This document shows positions 36,255 to 45,713 of a stretch of DNA of 64,000 bases, piece by piece. The translations under genes were made by a program, and so were the position numbers. The notes under the pieces were generated by a model. It was not told the origin of the DNA. It did not search any database and was given only the letters and a program-made list of their open reading frames with translations. The first letter of the stretch is position 1; every line of letters starts with the position of its first letter. This DNA is from Thermococcus sp. (GTDB lineage Archaea > Methanobacteriota_B > Thermococci > Thermococcales > Thermococcaceae): assembly GCF_017656495.1 (NCBI RefSeq), contig NZ_JACDNS010000002.1:62001-126000 (forward strand), written 5' to 3'.

Positions 36255-37568
36255 ATGGTAAAGGAGAGAATTGAGAGGGTAAAAGGAACGAGAGATTTGC
36301 TTCCAGAGGACATGGCTAAAAGGAGATGGGTGTTTGAGAGAATAAGAGAGGTCTTTGAGGTTTATGGCTTCAAAGAAATCCTCACTCCAACCTTTGAGTA
36401 CACCAAACTCTTTCAGCTCAGAAGCGGTGAGGAAGTAGTAAAACAGCTTTATGCTTTTAAGGATAAGGGTGGGAGAGACATCTCTTTGAGACCTGATCTA
36501 ACCTCAAGCGTAGCTCGCTTATTTGTTAATAAATTTCAGAATGCTCCAAAACCCGTGAAGTGGTACTACATAACAAATATGTTCCGTTACGAAGAGCCAC
36601 AGAGCGGTCGCTTGAGGGAATTCTGGCAAGCTGGTGTTGAGCTAATAGGTTCAGCGAACATCGAGGCTGATGCTGAGGTAATAGCTCTAATGATTGAGAG
36701 CTATCTTGCAACAGGTCTTAAGGAGTTCACCGTTAATATAGGTGACAGAGTTCTTTTAGATGAGTTTGCTAAAATGTTAGGCGTTGAGGATGATATTGGC
36801 TTAATGCGCTTGATTGATAAGAAAGACAAGATGAGCAGAGAAGATTTTATTGCTTCACTCAAGGACTTTGGACTGAGTGATGATGCCATTGACAAAGTTC
36901 TCTTTTTGATTGAGCTTAAAGGAAAGCCTGATGAAATCTTACCCAAAGCTTACGAGCTGTTTACAAGTGAAGTAGCTAAGGAAGAGCTGAAAAAAATTGA
37001 GGAATTATTTGAGCTTTTAAAGGCTTATGGTGTTGAAAAATATGCTTTAATCGACTTTGGAATCGCGAGAGGCTTTGACTACTACACGAGCATTGTGTTT
37101 GAGGCAATAGCTCCCAACGAGCTGGGAATAGGCTCCATCGGGGGCGGTGGGAGGTATGACAACTTAATAGAGGTCTTCGGTGGAAAGCCGACACCAGCGA
37201 CAGGTTTTGCAATTGGAATTGAAAGGCTAATCCCAATATTGGAAAGCAAAGGACTTTTGCCCAGCTTTAGATTAAGTCCAGACGTTTTTGTGGTCTACAT
37301 TGGAAAGGAGCTTGAGGTTAAAACCAAGGTGATAGAGATGACCCAAGCCCTTAGGAAAGCTGGAATAAAAGCTGAGTATGACTTGCAGGGTAGAAAACTC
37401 AGGAAAGCTTTGGAATATGCTGATAAGCTTGAAATACCTCTTGTTGTGATACTTGGAAAGAGGGATTTGGCTGAAGGAAAAGCCACGATTAGGGATATGG
37501 CAACTGGAGAGCAGAAGAGTGTTGCAATTGAAAAGATAGTTGAGGAAGTTAAGGAAATGCTTGGGTGA
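36255..37568 (+). CDS. hisS: Histidyl-tRNA synthetase
   Basis: A 437-residue class II synthetase. Motif 1 is near GTRDLLPEDM..., motif 2 is FRYEEPQSGRLREFWQ, the His A-box is ARGFDYYTSIVFE, and motif 3 is ATGFAIGIERL. The C-terminal 95 residues form the anticodon-binding domain (DVFVVYIGKE... EYDLQGRKLRKAL). GGAAGGTGATAAA precedes the ATG. The stop codon TGA forms part of box C of a guide RNA that begins here. Confidence 0.95.
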   Translation: MVKERIERVKGTRDLLPEDMAKRRWVFERIREVFEVYGFKEILTPTFEYTKLFQLRSGEEVVKQLYAFKDKGGRDISLRPDLTSSVARLFVNKFQNAPKPVKWYYITNMFRYEEPQSGRLREFWQAGVELIGSANIEADAEVIALMIESYLATGLKEFTVNIGDRVLLDEFAKMLGVEDDIGLMRLIDKKDKMSREDFIASLKDFGLSDDAIDKVLFLIELKGKPDEILPKAYELFTSEVAKEELKKIEELFELLKAYGVEKYALIDFGIARGFDYYTSIVFEAIAPNELGIGSIGGGGRYDNLIEVFGGKPTPATGFAIGIERLIPILESKGLLPSFRLSPDVFVVYIGKELEVKTKVIEMTQALRKAGIKAEYDLQGRKLRKALEYADKLEIPLVVILGKRDLAEGKATIRDMATGEQKSVAIEKIVEEVKEMLG

Positions 37569-37614
37569 TGATTAAACCCGTTGCTGACCGGTGATGAGAG
37601 GACTGACTAGCTGA
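37565..37614 (+). ncRNA. Box C/D guide RNA overlapping the hisS stop
   Basis: All four boxes are canonical and ordered: C GTGATGA (37565-37571), 12-base guide TTAAACCCGTTG, D' CTGA (37584-37587), spacer CCG, C' GTGATGA (37591-37597), 13-base guide GAGGACTGACTAG, D CTGA (37611-37614). By the N+5 rule it would direct 2'-O-methylation of the G in CAACGGGUUUAA and the first U after CUAG in CUAGUCAGUCC. Targets in rRNA or tRNA were not located. Confidence 0.85.
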
Positions 37615-37631
37615 CTGTGATGGGGAGTGGT

Positions 37632-37949
37632 ATGGGCAGAAAAATCTTTGCTCCTCTCTATATTTTAACTGGAGTCGCCGGGATAGTCTTCTCTGCAGCT
37701 TATCCAAAAATCTCTTTTCCTAATCCTCTCAATCCAATCTTCTTTTCAGCTTTTCTTGTCTTTGGTCTGCATCTTTATGGTGTTAAAAAGATGATAACTT
37801 ACGGAATGTTTTTGCTGTTGCTTTCGCTGTCTCTTGGAATTGAATTTTACTACCTTCTGAATGCTCAGCTTAAAAAAGCCGTTCTTTTTCTAATAACTCC
37901 CTTATTCGTGGGTGTTAAGTTTGCCATAGTATATTCCCAAAACTCGTAA
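37632..37949 (+). CDS. Small membrane protein, 105 aa
   Basis: Four hydrophobic helices with few charges (FAPLYILTGVAGIVF, IFFSAFLVFGLHLYG, MFLLLLSLSLGIEFYY, AVLFLITPLFVGVKFAIV). GGGGAGTGG just before ATG 37632 favours this start over ATG 37620. It follows the box C/D RNA by only 17 bases, so RNA processing would separate the guide from this message. Function unknown. Confidence 0.68.
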   Translation: MGRKIFAPLYILTGVAGIVFSAAYPKISFPNPLNPIFFSAFLVFGLHLYGVKKMITYGMFLLLLSLSLGIEFYYLLNAQLKKAVLFLITPLFVGVKFAIVYSQNS

Positions 37950-37951
37950 CT

Positions 37952-38071
37952 TCAAGTGTTCTTCCTTTTAATTTCAAACTTATTTTTCTTCCTTTCAAAG
38001 CGCCATTTTTCGATTGCTCTTATGAATGGGCATCTTCTCCTCCATTCTGCAAAGAATTCTTTAAGCCCCAT
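37952..38071 (-). CDS. Small basic peptide, 39 aa
   Basis: A reading frame starting MGLKEFFAEWRRRCPFIRAI and ending KFEIKRKNT. It is supported by a perfect GGTGA (minus strand, 38077-38081) five bases before ATG 38071 and by a TATA-like TTTTTAAA further upstream. The peptide has an amphipathic helix and a strongly basic C-terminus, as in small ribosome-associated or nucleic-acid-binding proteins. I do not recognise it. It is convergent with the membrane protein gene. Confidence 0.6.
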   Translation of the reverse strand: MGLKEFFAEWRRRCPFIRAIEKWRFERKKNKFEIKRKNT

Positions 38072-38134
38072 GCTTTTCACCCGAAAATAAATTAGGAGAG
38101 GAGGTTTAAAAATTAAATCATGAAGGAAAATTCA

Positions 38135-39520
38135 TCAATGCCAAGTAACAACTTTGTGAGTAACTTTTCCGGCCAATGCATCTTTCAAAGCCTGCTCCAT
38201 AATCTCTAATCCTTTCTCTGCTATTTCTTCAGTTATAACTAGTGGAGGTGTAATTCTGATGACATTTCCAAACATTCCATAGCTCGGCAGAATTAAGCCG
38301 AGTTCAAAGGCTCTCCAGCATATCTTTCCAGTTAGCTCTGGATCTGGCTTTTTAGTGTTTGGCTTAACGATTTCAACGCCAATCATCAGTCCTTTTCCTC
38401 TAACGTCCCCCATAACATCATATCTTTCCTGCATTTCTTTTAAGCGTTTCATTATGAATGCTCCAACCTTTTGAGCGTTCTCAATAATCTTTTCCTCTTC
38501 AATTATCTTCAGCGTAGCATAGGCTGCTGCTGAAATCACTGGATTGGCTGCTGGGGTTAATAGTGCTGACCCGCTTGTCATGTCCATTAGCTCGGCCCTT
38601 CCTATAACTCCGCTCAGCCCCATTCCACTAGCAACTCCCTTTCCAAAGGAAATGAAGTCTGGCTCTACTTTGAACCACTCTGTTGCAAACCACTTTCCGG
38701 TTCTTCCAATGCCCGTTTGAACTTCATCCATTGCCAAAAGAATGCCATGCTCATCTAAAACTTTCTTCAGCTCTTTGAAAAAGTTCTCTGGTGGGACAAC
38801 TATCCCAGCATCACCTTGAATTGGCTCTGCTATTAGAACAGCAACTTCATCTGGAGGAACTACATGGGCTAAAACGTAGTTCTCAAGGTAATCCAAAAAA
38901 CGGTTTATTAGTTCATCGGGCTCTTCATACCCATTAATTCCCCAAATGTTACGATATGGATTGGGATAGGGAATCCACACGACATTAGGCACTAGAGGTG
39001 AGAATCCCCTCTTCTGGGAGCTCTGGAATGCAGCTATGGAAGTTGCACCGTAAGTTTGTCCGTGATAAGCTCCAATAAATGCTATGAACCATGGCTTCCT
39101 TGTGGCAAAGCGTGCTACCTTCATAGTCAAATCCATTGCGTCACTCCCGCTCAAACCAAAGAGTATCTTTGGATTTTCAATTGGAGCTTTTTCTGCTAAA
39201 ATCTCTGCAACTTCTATGGCTCTTTTGCTATAAGTATAGCCTATCATGGAGTGTTGAATCTTTGCTACCTGCTCTTGAACTTCTTTTACAAGCTTGGGAT
39301 GAGCATAGCCTGTTGAAGCTGCAGCGGCTCCAGCCAGGAAGTCAATGAAAACATTCCCATCAACATCCTCTATTAATGCTCCATAACCCCTCTCGGGTAC
39401 AACGGGGAAAAGCTTGACACCAAGACCAGAGGAGATAACCTTCTTTTCCCTCTCAATGAGCTCTTTTGCCTTTGGTCCCGGAGGCTTAACAATTATCTTT
39501 GGAAATTCATTAAAAGTCAT
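38135..39520 (-). CDS. Class III PLP aminotransferase / amino-acid racemase
   Basis: A 461-residue fold-type I PLP enzyme. The PLP lysine is in ISFGKGVASGMGLSGV, with DEVQTGIGRTG before it and GAYHGQTYG for phosphate binding. In Thermococcales this family includes ornithine aminotransferases and the unusual alanine/serine and broad-specificity amino-acid racemases; sequence alone does not separate them here. The Na+/alanine symporter gene directly upstream in the same direction suggests alanine or serine. ATG 39520 with GAGGTGG is preferred to GTG 39529. Confidence 0.82.
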   Translation of the reverse strand: MTFNEFPKIIVKPPGPKAKELIEREKKVISSGLGVKLFPVVPERGYGALIEDVDGNVFIDFLAGAAAASTGYAHPKLVKEVQEQVAKIQHSMIGYTYSKRAIEVAEILAEKAPIENPKILFGLSGSDAMDLTMKVARFATRKPWFIAFIGAYHGQTYGATSIAAFQSSQKRGFSPLVPNVVWIPYPNPYRNIWGINGYEEPDELINRFLDYLENYVLAHVVPPDEVAVLIAEPIQGDAGIVVPPENFFKELKKVLDEHGILLAMDEVQTGIGRTGKWFATEWFKVEPDFISFGKGVASGMGLSGVIGRAELMDMTSGSALLTPAANPVISAAAYATLKIIEEEKIIENAQKVGAFIMKRLKEMQERYDVMGDVRGKGLMIGVEIVKPNTKKPDPELTGKICWRAFELGLILPSYGMFGNVIRITPPLVITEEIAEKGLEIMEQALKDALAGKVTHKVVTWH

Positions 39521-39608
39521 AAAAACCACCTCAAATTAGTATTTTTGAATCTAGACTTTCCTAAGTACAAAAGGTATAAATCAAAAGAGGAAAAATGGAA
39601 AACTAAGT

Positions 39609-41156
39609 TCATGGATTCGCTGTGACGAACTCATCGGTGTATCTCTTAATGACTGTGTAGAGCAGTATTAGACCAATCAGGTTGGGTATTGCCATTAGAC
39701 CGTTCATCATATCTGAGAATGTCCAGACGTTTTCTAGGACTGTTGTTGCACCGATATAGATGAATATTACGAAGAGTAGGTTGTAAATCAGGTGAAGCTT
39801 TGGATATAGCCTGGCGAATTTCTCTGGATCTCCCTCAATCCACTTAGCCAAATACATGATGTTCTGCCTTCCATAGAATGACCATGCCAAAACTGTTGAG
39901 TATGCGAAGAGTATGACACCGATAACGACCATTATCTCACCGATATGTCCAAATGCTCTTGCAAATGCTTCCTGTGTCAATGCTGTGCTTGTCTTGCCTG
40001 TCTGCCAAGCACCTGTTGCTATGATTGAAATTCCGGTAAGTGAACAGATAATGAGCGTGTCAATGAATGGTCCAAGCATAGCAACGTGAGCCTGTCTTGA
40101 TGGGTGATCTGTTCTTGCAGCTGCGTGGGCAAGTGTTGCCGTACCAAGCCCAGCCTCGTTAGAGAACAGACCTCTTGCCACACCCCACCTTATGGTTGTA
40201 CCAACTGCACCACCAGCAACTGCACTTCCCGTAAATGCATCCTTGAAGATTAGAGCAATTGCACTTGGGAGTTGTCCAGCAAACTTGATCCATACTCCAA
40301 TTGCGAAGATGAAGTAGATTATTGCCATAAATGGTACTAATCCTTCAGCGACCTCACCGATTCTCTTAATTCCACCGACAATAACTATGAATGTCAGGAA
40401 TGCGAAGAATGCTCCACTTGCCCACTCTGGAACGTTAAATGCAACCTTCATTCCCAAGGCTAAGGAGTTTGCCTGTGTCATGTTACCAATACCGAATGCT
40501 GAAATTGCCGCAAATAATGCGAACAGTACTGCAAGGGTCTTTCCAAGCTTTGGAAGTGAGCTTTCGTTCAAGAGGGCAAGTGCCAACAGTACGAAGAGCA
40601 GTGCAATTATAATTGCCAAGATCTTGAGACCTCCACCCAGTCCAAGGGCTTCGTAGCCGATGAAGATTGCAAATAGCAATGTAAACCCTGCGGCAAGGTA
40701 TCTTGCTGTCGGTGATATCTTTTCTTCTGCAAGGCCTCTTTCAAGGAAGTTAAATGTTCCACCAATCATTGTTCCATCTGGCAACTTGCTTCTGAATGCA
40801 ACACCTAGAAGACCCTCTGAGTATCTGGTTGCCATACCAACCAATGCTGTAACCCACATCCAGAACAGTGCTCCAGGACCACCAAGATGGATTGCAGTTG
40901 CGACACCAGCAATGTTTCCAATACCTACTGTTCCAGCTATAGTTGCCATCAATGCTTGGAATGGTGTAATGTCACCCTCACCTTGCTTCTTTCTTCCCTC
41001 AAAGAGGGTAAATCTAATTGACCATCCAAGTCTGCGGAATTGGATTCCTCTTAGAACTATGGTGAGGAAGAGTCCTGTACCAACAAGCAAAATCATTATG
41101 GGTGGACCCCAAACCATGCCATCCAACCAGTTAATAAATTCTATTATAGCTCCCAT
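39609..41156 (-). CDS. Sodium:alanine/glycine symporter (AGCS family)
   Basis: A 515-residue transporter with about eleven helices. Family motifs are GTVGIGNIAGVATAIHLGGPGALFWMW near residue 90, RWGVARGLFSNEAGLGTATLAHAAARTDHP, and the N-terminal FLTIVLRGIQFRRLG. It imports small neutral amino acids with Na+. GGAGGTG precedes ATG 41156. It is likely co-transcribed with the PLP enzyme gene 88 bases downstream. Confidence 0.92.
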   Translation of the reverse strand: MGAIIEFINWLDGMVWGPPIMILLVGTGLFLTIVLRGIQFRRLGWSIRFTLFEGRKKQGEGDITPFQALMATIAGTVGIGNIAGVATAIHLGGPGALFWMWVTALVGMATRYSEGLLGVAFRSKLPDGTMIGGTFNFLERGLAEEKISPTARYLAAGFTLLFAIFIGYEALGLGGGLKILAIIIALLFVLLALALLNESSLPKLGKTLAVLFALFAAISAFGIGNMTQANSLALGMKVAFNVPEWASGAFFAFLTFIVIVGGIKRIGEVAEGLVPFMAIIYFIFAIGVWIKFAGQLPSAIALIFKDAFTGSAVAGGAVGTTIRWGVARGLFSNEAGLGTATLAHAAARTDHPSRQAHVAMLGPFIDTLIICSLTGISIIATGAWQTGKTSTALTQEAFARAFGHIGEIMVVIGVILFAYSTVLAWSFYGRQNIMYLAKWIEGDPEKFARLYPKLHLIYNLLFVIFIYIGATTVLENVWTFSDMMNGLMAIPNLIGLILLYTVIKRYTDEFVTANP

Positions 41157-41412
41157 ACAGACACCTCCAAATTATTTAGGTTTTTCTGAACGTTGCTGTA
41201 CTATAAAGTAGAGTTTTTTTGCATTGGTGTACTTTACAAACTTATCTTAATATCGACAAAATATTTAAGGATTTTGGCTATTCGTTGAATTTAACCTCAA
41301 GTAATTTTTACATTGCTCATGTATAAATGTAAATGACAAAGGCTTTTGTGAACAATTGTAAAGCGGGAATAAATAATATATAGGAGGATTGCATAAAACA
41401 AAAATACAAGGA

Positions 41413-41463
41413 ATGATGAGTCTGGAGCCCCCTGAAATCAGTGATGAGGTTTCGCGGGTCTGA
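41413..41463 (+). ncRNA. Box C/D guide RNA, possible tRNA-Trp guide
   Basis: C ATGATGA (41413-41419), 12-base guide GTCTGGAGCCCC, D' CTGA (41432-41435), spacer AATCA, C' GTGATGA (41441-41447), 12-base guide GGTTTCGCGGGT, D CTGA (41460-41463); every element is canonical. A TATA-like AATAATATATA lies about 30 bases upstream. The first guide is complementary to GGGGCUCCAGAC, which has the form of a tRNA-Trp anticodon arm (CCA), placing the methyl group on C32. Confidence 0.88.
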
Positions 41464-41475
41464 CCGGTGTTGCTC

Positions 41476-41736
41476 ATGCTCAAAGAAAAGATATGTAAAG
41501 ATTTGTATGAGGAAATTGAAAGGTTGGAACGTTCGATTATTGAACTTGAGGATGAGATAATAGAGCTTAAGGCCCAACTTAGAGCCAAGACTGAAGAAGT
41601 TACAAGTTTAGCTATTGAGAATCAGAACTTAAGATATAAACTCGAACGCTTAAAGAAAACACATGAACAGCTCATAGAAATGCTCAAAAAGATGAATTTC
41701 CCAATCATCATAATCAATGAGAACGAAGATGAGTAA
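41476..41736 (+). CDS. Short coiled-coil protein, 86 aa
   Basis: A heptad-repeat helix through residues 5-75 (DLYEEIERLERSIIELEDEI, ENQNLRYKLERLKKTHEQLI) ending in a hydrophobic, acidic tail (IIIINENEDE). It would form a parallel or antiparallel coiled-coil dimer; no function is known. GGTG at 41466-41469 lies six bases before ATG 41476 and only three bases after box D of the guide RNA, so both probably come from one primary transcript. Confidence 0.75.
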   Translation: MLKEKICKDLYEEIERLERSIIELEDEIIELKAQLRAKTEEVTSLAIENQNLRYKLERLKKTHEQLIEMLKKMNFPIIIINENEDE

Positions 41737-41810
41737 ACTTAATATAACTTCACTCTTCTGTTGTTTTTAAGGTAGGCACTTTTCATTGTTAATTTTGGAA
41801 GGTGATTAAG

Positions 41811-44546
41811 ATGTCAATGGACATGACAACGAGGATGTTTAAAGAGGAAGGTTGGATAAGGAAAACTTGTAAAGTCTGCGGAAAACCCTTCTGGACCTTA
41901 GACCCAGATAGAGAGACATGTGGAGACCCTCCGTGTGATGAATATCAGTTTATTGGAAAACCTGGTATTCCAAAGAAATACACTCTCGAAGAAATGAGAG
42001 AAGCATTCTTGAGCTTCTTTGAGAGACATGGACATGGAAGGGTGAAAAGATATCCAGTTTTGCCGAGATGGAGAGATGACGTGCTCTTAGTAGGAGCAAG
42101 CATCATGGACTTTCAACCTTGGGTCATTAGTGGGGAAGCTGATCCTCCAGCAAATCCTCTGACAATTTCCCAGCCATCAATTAGATTCACAGATATTGAT
42201 AATGTTGGAATAACGGGAAGACACTTTACGATATTTGAGATGATGGCTCATCATGCCTTTAATTACCCAGGAAGACCAATATACTGGATGGATGAGACTG
42301 TTGAGCTGGCATTTGAGTTCTTTACAAAGGATTTAGGTATGAAAGGAGAGGACATAACTTTCAAAGAGAACCCATGGGCAGGTGGAGGAAACGCTGGGCC
42401 AGCTTTTGAAGTTCTTTACAGAGGTTTAGAGGTTGCTACGCTTGTGTTCATGCAGTACAAGTTAGCCCCCCCTGGAACTCCGGATGACCAGGTTGTAATC
42501 ATCAAAGGGGATAGATACGTTCCAATGGATACTAAGGTCGTTGATACAGGTTACGGTCTTGAGAGATTGGTTTGGATGAGTCAGGGTACCCCAACGGCTT
42601 ACGACGCTGTCTTAGGTTATGTTGTTGAACCCCTCAAGAGAATGGCTGGTATTGAGAAAATTGACGACAGGATTTTAATGGAGAACTCAAGGCTAGCTGG
42701 AATGTTTGACATTGAGGACATGGGTGACCTCAAAGTTTTGAGAAGAGAAGTTGCGAGCAGAGTAGGGATAAGTGTTGAGGAACTTGAGAGATTAATAAGG
42801 CCTTACGAGCTTATCTATGCAATAGCCGACCACACAAAAGCCTTAACTTTCATGCTGGCTGATGGCGTTGTTCCTTCAAACGTTAAAGCTGGTTATCTTG
42901 CTCGTCTGTTAATAAGGAAGAGCATTAGGCATTTAAGAGAACTCGGCTTACAAGTTCCGCTCAGCGAAATTGTTGCCATGCACATAAAAGCCCTTCATAA
43001 GACATTCCCAGAGTTCAAGGAAATGGAAGATGTAATTTTGGACATGATTAATGTGGAAGAGAAGAGATATCAAGAAACCCTTAAGAGAGGCTCCGATTTG
43101 GTTAGAAGAGAGATTAAGAAGCTCAGGAAAGAAGGTAAAAACGAAATACCACTGGAGAAGCTCATACTGTTCTATGAAAGCCACGGCCTAACGCCGGAGA
43201 TTGTTAAGGAGATAGCAGAGAAAGAAGGAGTTAAGGTTCACATACCCGACAACTTCTATAGCTTAGTAGCAAAGGAAGCAGAAAAGACGGCAAAAGAGGA
43301 AAAAGAGGAGCAAATCGTTGATTTTGAGCTTGTGAGAGATTTGCCAGACACGAGAACGCTCTACTATGAAGACCCGTTCATGAAGGAGTTCGACGCTAAA
43401 GTTCTCAAAGTCATTGATGATTGGGTTGTTCTTGATAAAACGGCATTCTATCCAGAAGGTGGTGGACAGCCGTACGATACTGGTGAGCTTAACGGTGTTG
43501 AAGTTCTAGAGGTTCAGAAGGTTGGAAAGGTGATACTCCACAGAGTTAAGGAGCCAGAGAGGTTCAAAGAGGGAATGATGGTCCACGGAAAAATCAACTG
43601 GGATAGGAGAATTCAACATATGAGGCACCATACAGGAACTCACGTTTTGATGGGCGCTTTGGTGAGGGTTCTTGGCAGGCACGTCTGGCAAGCTGGCTCA
43701 CAGCTGAGCACAGATTGGGCGAGGTTGGATATTTCCCACTACAAGCGCATTAGTGAAGAGGAGCTGAAGGAAATAGAGAGGCTTGCTAATAAGGTTGTCA
43801 TGGAGGACAGAAAAGTCACTTGGGAGTGGTTGCCAAGGACAGAGGCAGAGCAGAAATATGGCTTTAGACTTTACCAAGGTGGAGTTGTACCGGGAAGAGT
43901 CATTAGGGTTCTCAAGATTGAGGACTGGGACGTTCAGGCATGTGGTGGAACTCACTTGCCGAGTACTGGCTTAGTCGGTCCAATAAAGATCTTAAGAACT
44001 GAGAGAATCCAAGATGGAGTTGAAAGAATTATCTTTGCATGTGGGGAAGCGGCGATAAAGGAGTGGCAGAAGGAAAGGGACATAATAAAGAGGACAAGTG
44101 AAGTCTTCAGAGTTCCACCAGAAAAGTTGCCAGAGACAGCTGAAAAGTTCTTCGAGGAGTGGAAGCAGGCAAGGAAGGAAGTTGAAAAGCTCAAGAAAGA
44201 ATTGGCTAAGCTTCTCGTTTACGAGCTTGAGAGCAAAGTCGAGAAGATTGGCGAAATCGAGTTCATCGGAGATATTGTTGAGGGGGACTTGGACCACTTA
44301 AGAGAAGCAGCACTCAAGTTAAAGAAGCCCAACAGAGTGATTGCACTCATAAGCGAAGACACGAACGCTGTGGTCGTTGCAGTTGGAGATGAAGTTCCAT
44401 TTAAGGCTGGCGAGCTTATAAGAATAATAACTTCAATCGCTGGCGGCGGCGGTGGAGGGAAGAAGGACTTAGCCCAAGGAAAAATAAAGGATATAAGAAA
44501 GGCAAGAGAAGCTTTGGAGGAGCTTAGGAAGAAGCTCTCTTCTTGA
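41811..44546 (+). CDS. alaS: Alanyl-tRNA synthetase
   Basis: A 911-residue archaeal AlaRS. An archaeal N-terminal zinc motif ([23 protein letters not shown]) precedes the class II core ([27 protein letters not shown]). The editing domain has HHTGTHVL and CGGTH zinc ligands, and the C-Ala domain ends with a [14 protein letters not shown] loop. GGTGA at 41801-41805 selects ATG 41811. Followed by a small nuclease-like gene 14 bases later. Confidence 0.95.
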   Translation: MSMDMTTRMFKEEGWIRKTCKVCGKPFWTLDPDRETCGDPPCDEYQFIGKPGIPKKYTLEEMREAFLSFFERHGHGRVKRYPVLPRWRDDVLLVGASIMDFQPWVISGEADPPANPLTISQPSIRFTDIDNVGITGRHFTIFEMMAHHAFNYPGRPIYWMDETVELAFEFFTKDLGMKGEDITFKENPWAGGGNAGPAFEVLYRGLEVATLVFMQYKLAPPGTPDDQVVIIKGDRYVPMDTKVVDTGYGLERLVWMSQGTPTAYDAVLGYVVEPLKRMAGIEKIDDRILMENSRLAGMFDIEDMGDLKVLRREVASRVGISVEELERLIRPYELIYAIADHTKALTFMLADGVVPSNVKAGYLARLLIRKSIRHLRELGLQVPLSEIVAMHIKALHKTFPEFKEMEDVILDMINVEEKRYQETLKRGSDLVRREIKKLRKEGKNEIPLEKLILFYESHGLTPEIVKEIAEKEGVKVHIPDNFYSLVAKEAEKTAKEEKEEQIVDFELVRDLPDTRTLYYEDPFMKEFDAKVLKVIDDWVVLDKTAFYPEGGGQPYDTGELNGVEVLEVQKVGKVILHRVKEPERFKEGMMVHGKINWDRRIQHMRHHTGTHVLMGALVRVLGRHVWQAGSQLSTDWARLDISHYKRISEEELKEIERLANKVVMEDRKVTWEWLPRTEAEQKYGFRLYQGGVVPGRVIRVLKIEDWDVQACGGTHLPSTGLVGPIKILRTERIQDGVERIIFACGEAAIKEWQKERDIIKRTSEVFRVPPEKLPETAEKFFEEWKQARKEVEKLKKELAKLLVYELESKVEKIGEIEFIGDIVEGDLDHLREAALKLKKPNRVIALISEDTNAVVVAVGDEVPFKAGELIRIITSIAGGGGGGKKDLAQGKIKDIRKAREALEELRKKLSS

Positions 44547-44559
44547 TTTATCTTTATTT

Positions 44560-44961
44560 GTGGAGGGTTTGGAAATCAGGATTAAATATCTTCTAAAAGA
44601 AGCTGAAGAATTCTGCGATCTCCATGGGTTCAGAGCAGTTAGAGAGTTCCGTACTGAAGATGGGAGCAGAATTGACTTGGTAATTTTCAATGGGGATGAA
44701 AAAGTCCTTGCAATTGAGTTTGAGAACTCCTACAAGTGGATAAAACAACGCATCTTATACAATGCTGTGAAAGCTAAAAGAGCTGGATTCAATAGGCTTG
44801 TGATAGTTTACCCCTTCAACAATGATCCTCTAAGTAAAAGCTGGGTTGAAGAATACGTAAAAGAAGAGCTAAGAGTAGAATTGGTTCTTGTTAAGCCTGA
44901 CTGTTTTCTTTCGGCATTAAAAGAAAGCTTAAAAGTCAAAGACTTGTTGGATTGTCAATGA
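44560..44961 (+). CDS. Small PD-(D/E)xK-like protein, 133 aa
   Basis: An alpha/beta protein whose centre, SRIDLVIFNGDEKVLAIEFENSYKW, looks like a restriction-endonuclease fold: Asp in the first strand, E-x-E in the next, then a helix. The usual E-x-K lysine is not present, so catalysis is uncertain. It lies directly after alaS in the same direction, starting at GTG 44560 (TTG 44569 is an alternative). Its end overlaps the convergent Nif3-like gene by 26 bases. Confidence 0.65.
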   Translation: MEGLEIRIKYLLKEAEEFCDLHGFRAVREFRTEDGSRIDLVIFNGDEKVLAIEFENSYKWIKQRILYNAVKAKRAGFNRLVIVYPFNNDPLSKSWVEEYVKEELRVELVLVKPDCFLSALKESLKVKDLLDCQ

Positions 44962-45694
44962 AAATCGTCTTAACTTCAAACTTTTCTCTTAGGAGGGGCA
45001 TTAGTGCTTTAAGTCCCAGTGTCTCTGTTGCATAATGTCCAGCTACGAGAACACTCAGCCTTAAGTCTTCAGCTGTTCTGTAGTTTCCATGAGTGAACTC
45101 GCCTGTTATGAACAAATCAACATTCCTTCTCACAGCTTCTTCAATTGCAAATCCTCCAGCTCCGCTTATGACTCCTACCCTTTTGATTTCCTGCCTTCCG
45201 AACTCATAGCTCTTCACATAGTCAATTTTCAGCTTTTCCACCAAAATTTGAGCTATCAGCGGCAGAGGCTTTGGTTCTTCAAATTCGCCGATAAACCCGA
45301 TTGTAACTCCTCCATAGTCTCCGAAGGGTTCTTTAGGCTCTAAATCAAGGAGCTTTAAAAGTTGGGCGTTGTTTCCAACTTCTGGATGGGCATCTAAGGG
45401 AACATGGGCAACGTACAAGTTGATGTCGTTCTCAAGGAGGAACTTGAGCCTCTTTTGAATGAGTCCTGTTATATAATCAACTCCTCCCCAGACTATGCCG
45501 TGATGAACTATTATCATGTCAGCTTTGAATGCCTTTGCCTTTACAAAAGTATCTAAGCATGCATCGACGGCGAAGGTTATTGTGTTAACCTCACTCTTCC
45601 CTTCAACTTGGAGACCGTTTTTCGATTTGTCCGGGAAGGCTTTTATGTTCAAATACTCATCAAGAAACCTTACAATCTCATCTCTGCTCGCCAT
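44936..45694 (-). CDS. Nif3/YbgI-family dinuclear metal protein
   Basis: A 252-residue protein of the NIF3 family, hexameric with a dinuclear metal site. Ligands are visible in IIVHHGIVWGG, LYVAHVPLDAHP, and ITGEFTHGN...VAGHYATE. Often annotated as GTP cyclohydrolase I type 2, but its in vivo activity is not settled. GGTGAATAAAA precedes ATG 45694. A perfect palindrome between it and the divergent elp3 gene may regulate one or both. Confidence 0.9.
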   Translation of the reverse strand: MASRDEIVRFLDEYLNIKAFPDKSKNGLQVEGKSEVNTITFAVDACLDTFVKAKAFKADMIIVHHGIVWGGVDYITGLIQKRLKFLLENDINLYVAHVPLDAHPEVGNNAQLLKLLDLEPKEPFGDYGGVTIGFIGEFEEPKPLPLIAQILVEKLKIDYVKSYEFGRQEIKRVGVISGAGGFAIEEAVRRNVDLFITGEFTHGNYRTAEDLRLSVLVAGHYATETLGLKALMPLLREKFEVKTIFIDNPTSL

Positions 45695-45713
45695 TTTTAT
45701 TCACCAGCCGAAT

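Noticed and set aside
44440-44470. Run of Gly codons near the end of alaS as a repeat or error.
   Set aside because: It is the conserved glycine-rich loop of the C-Ala domain.
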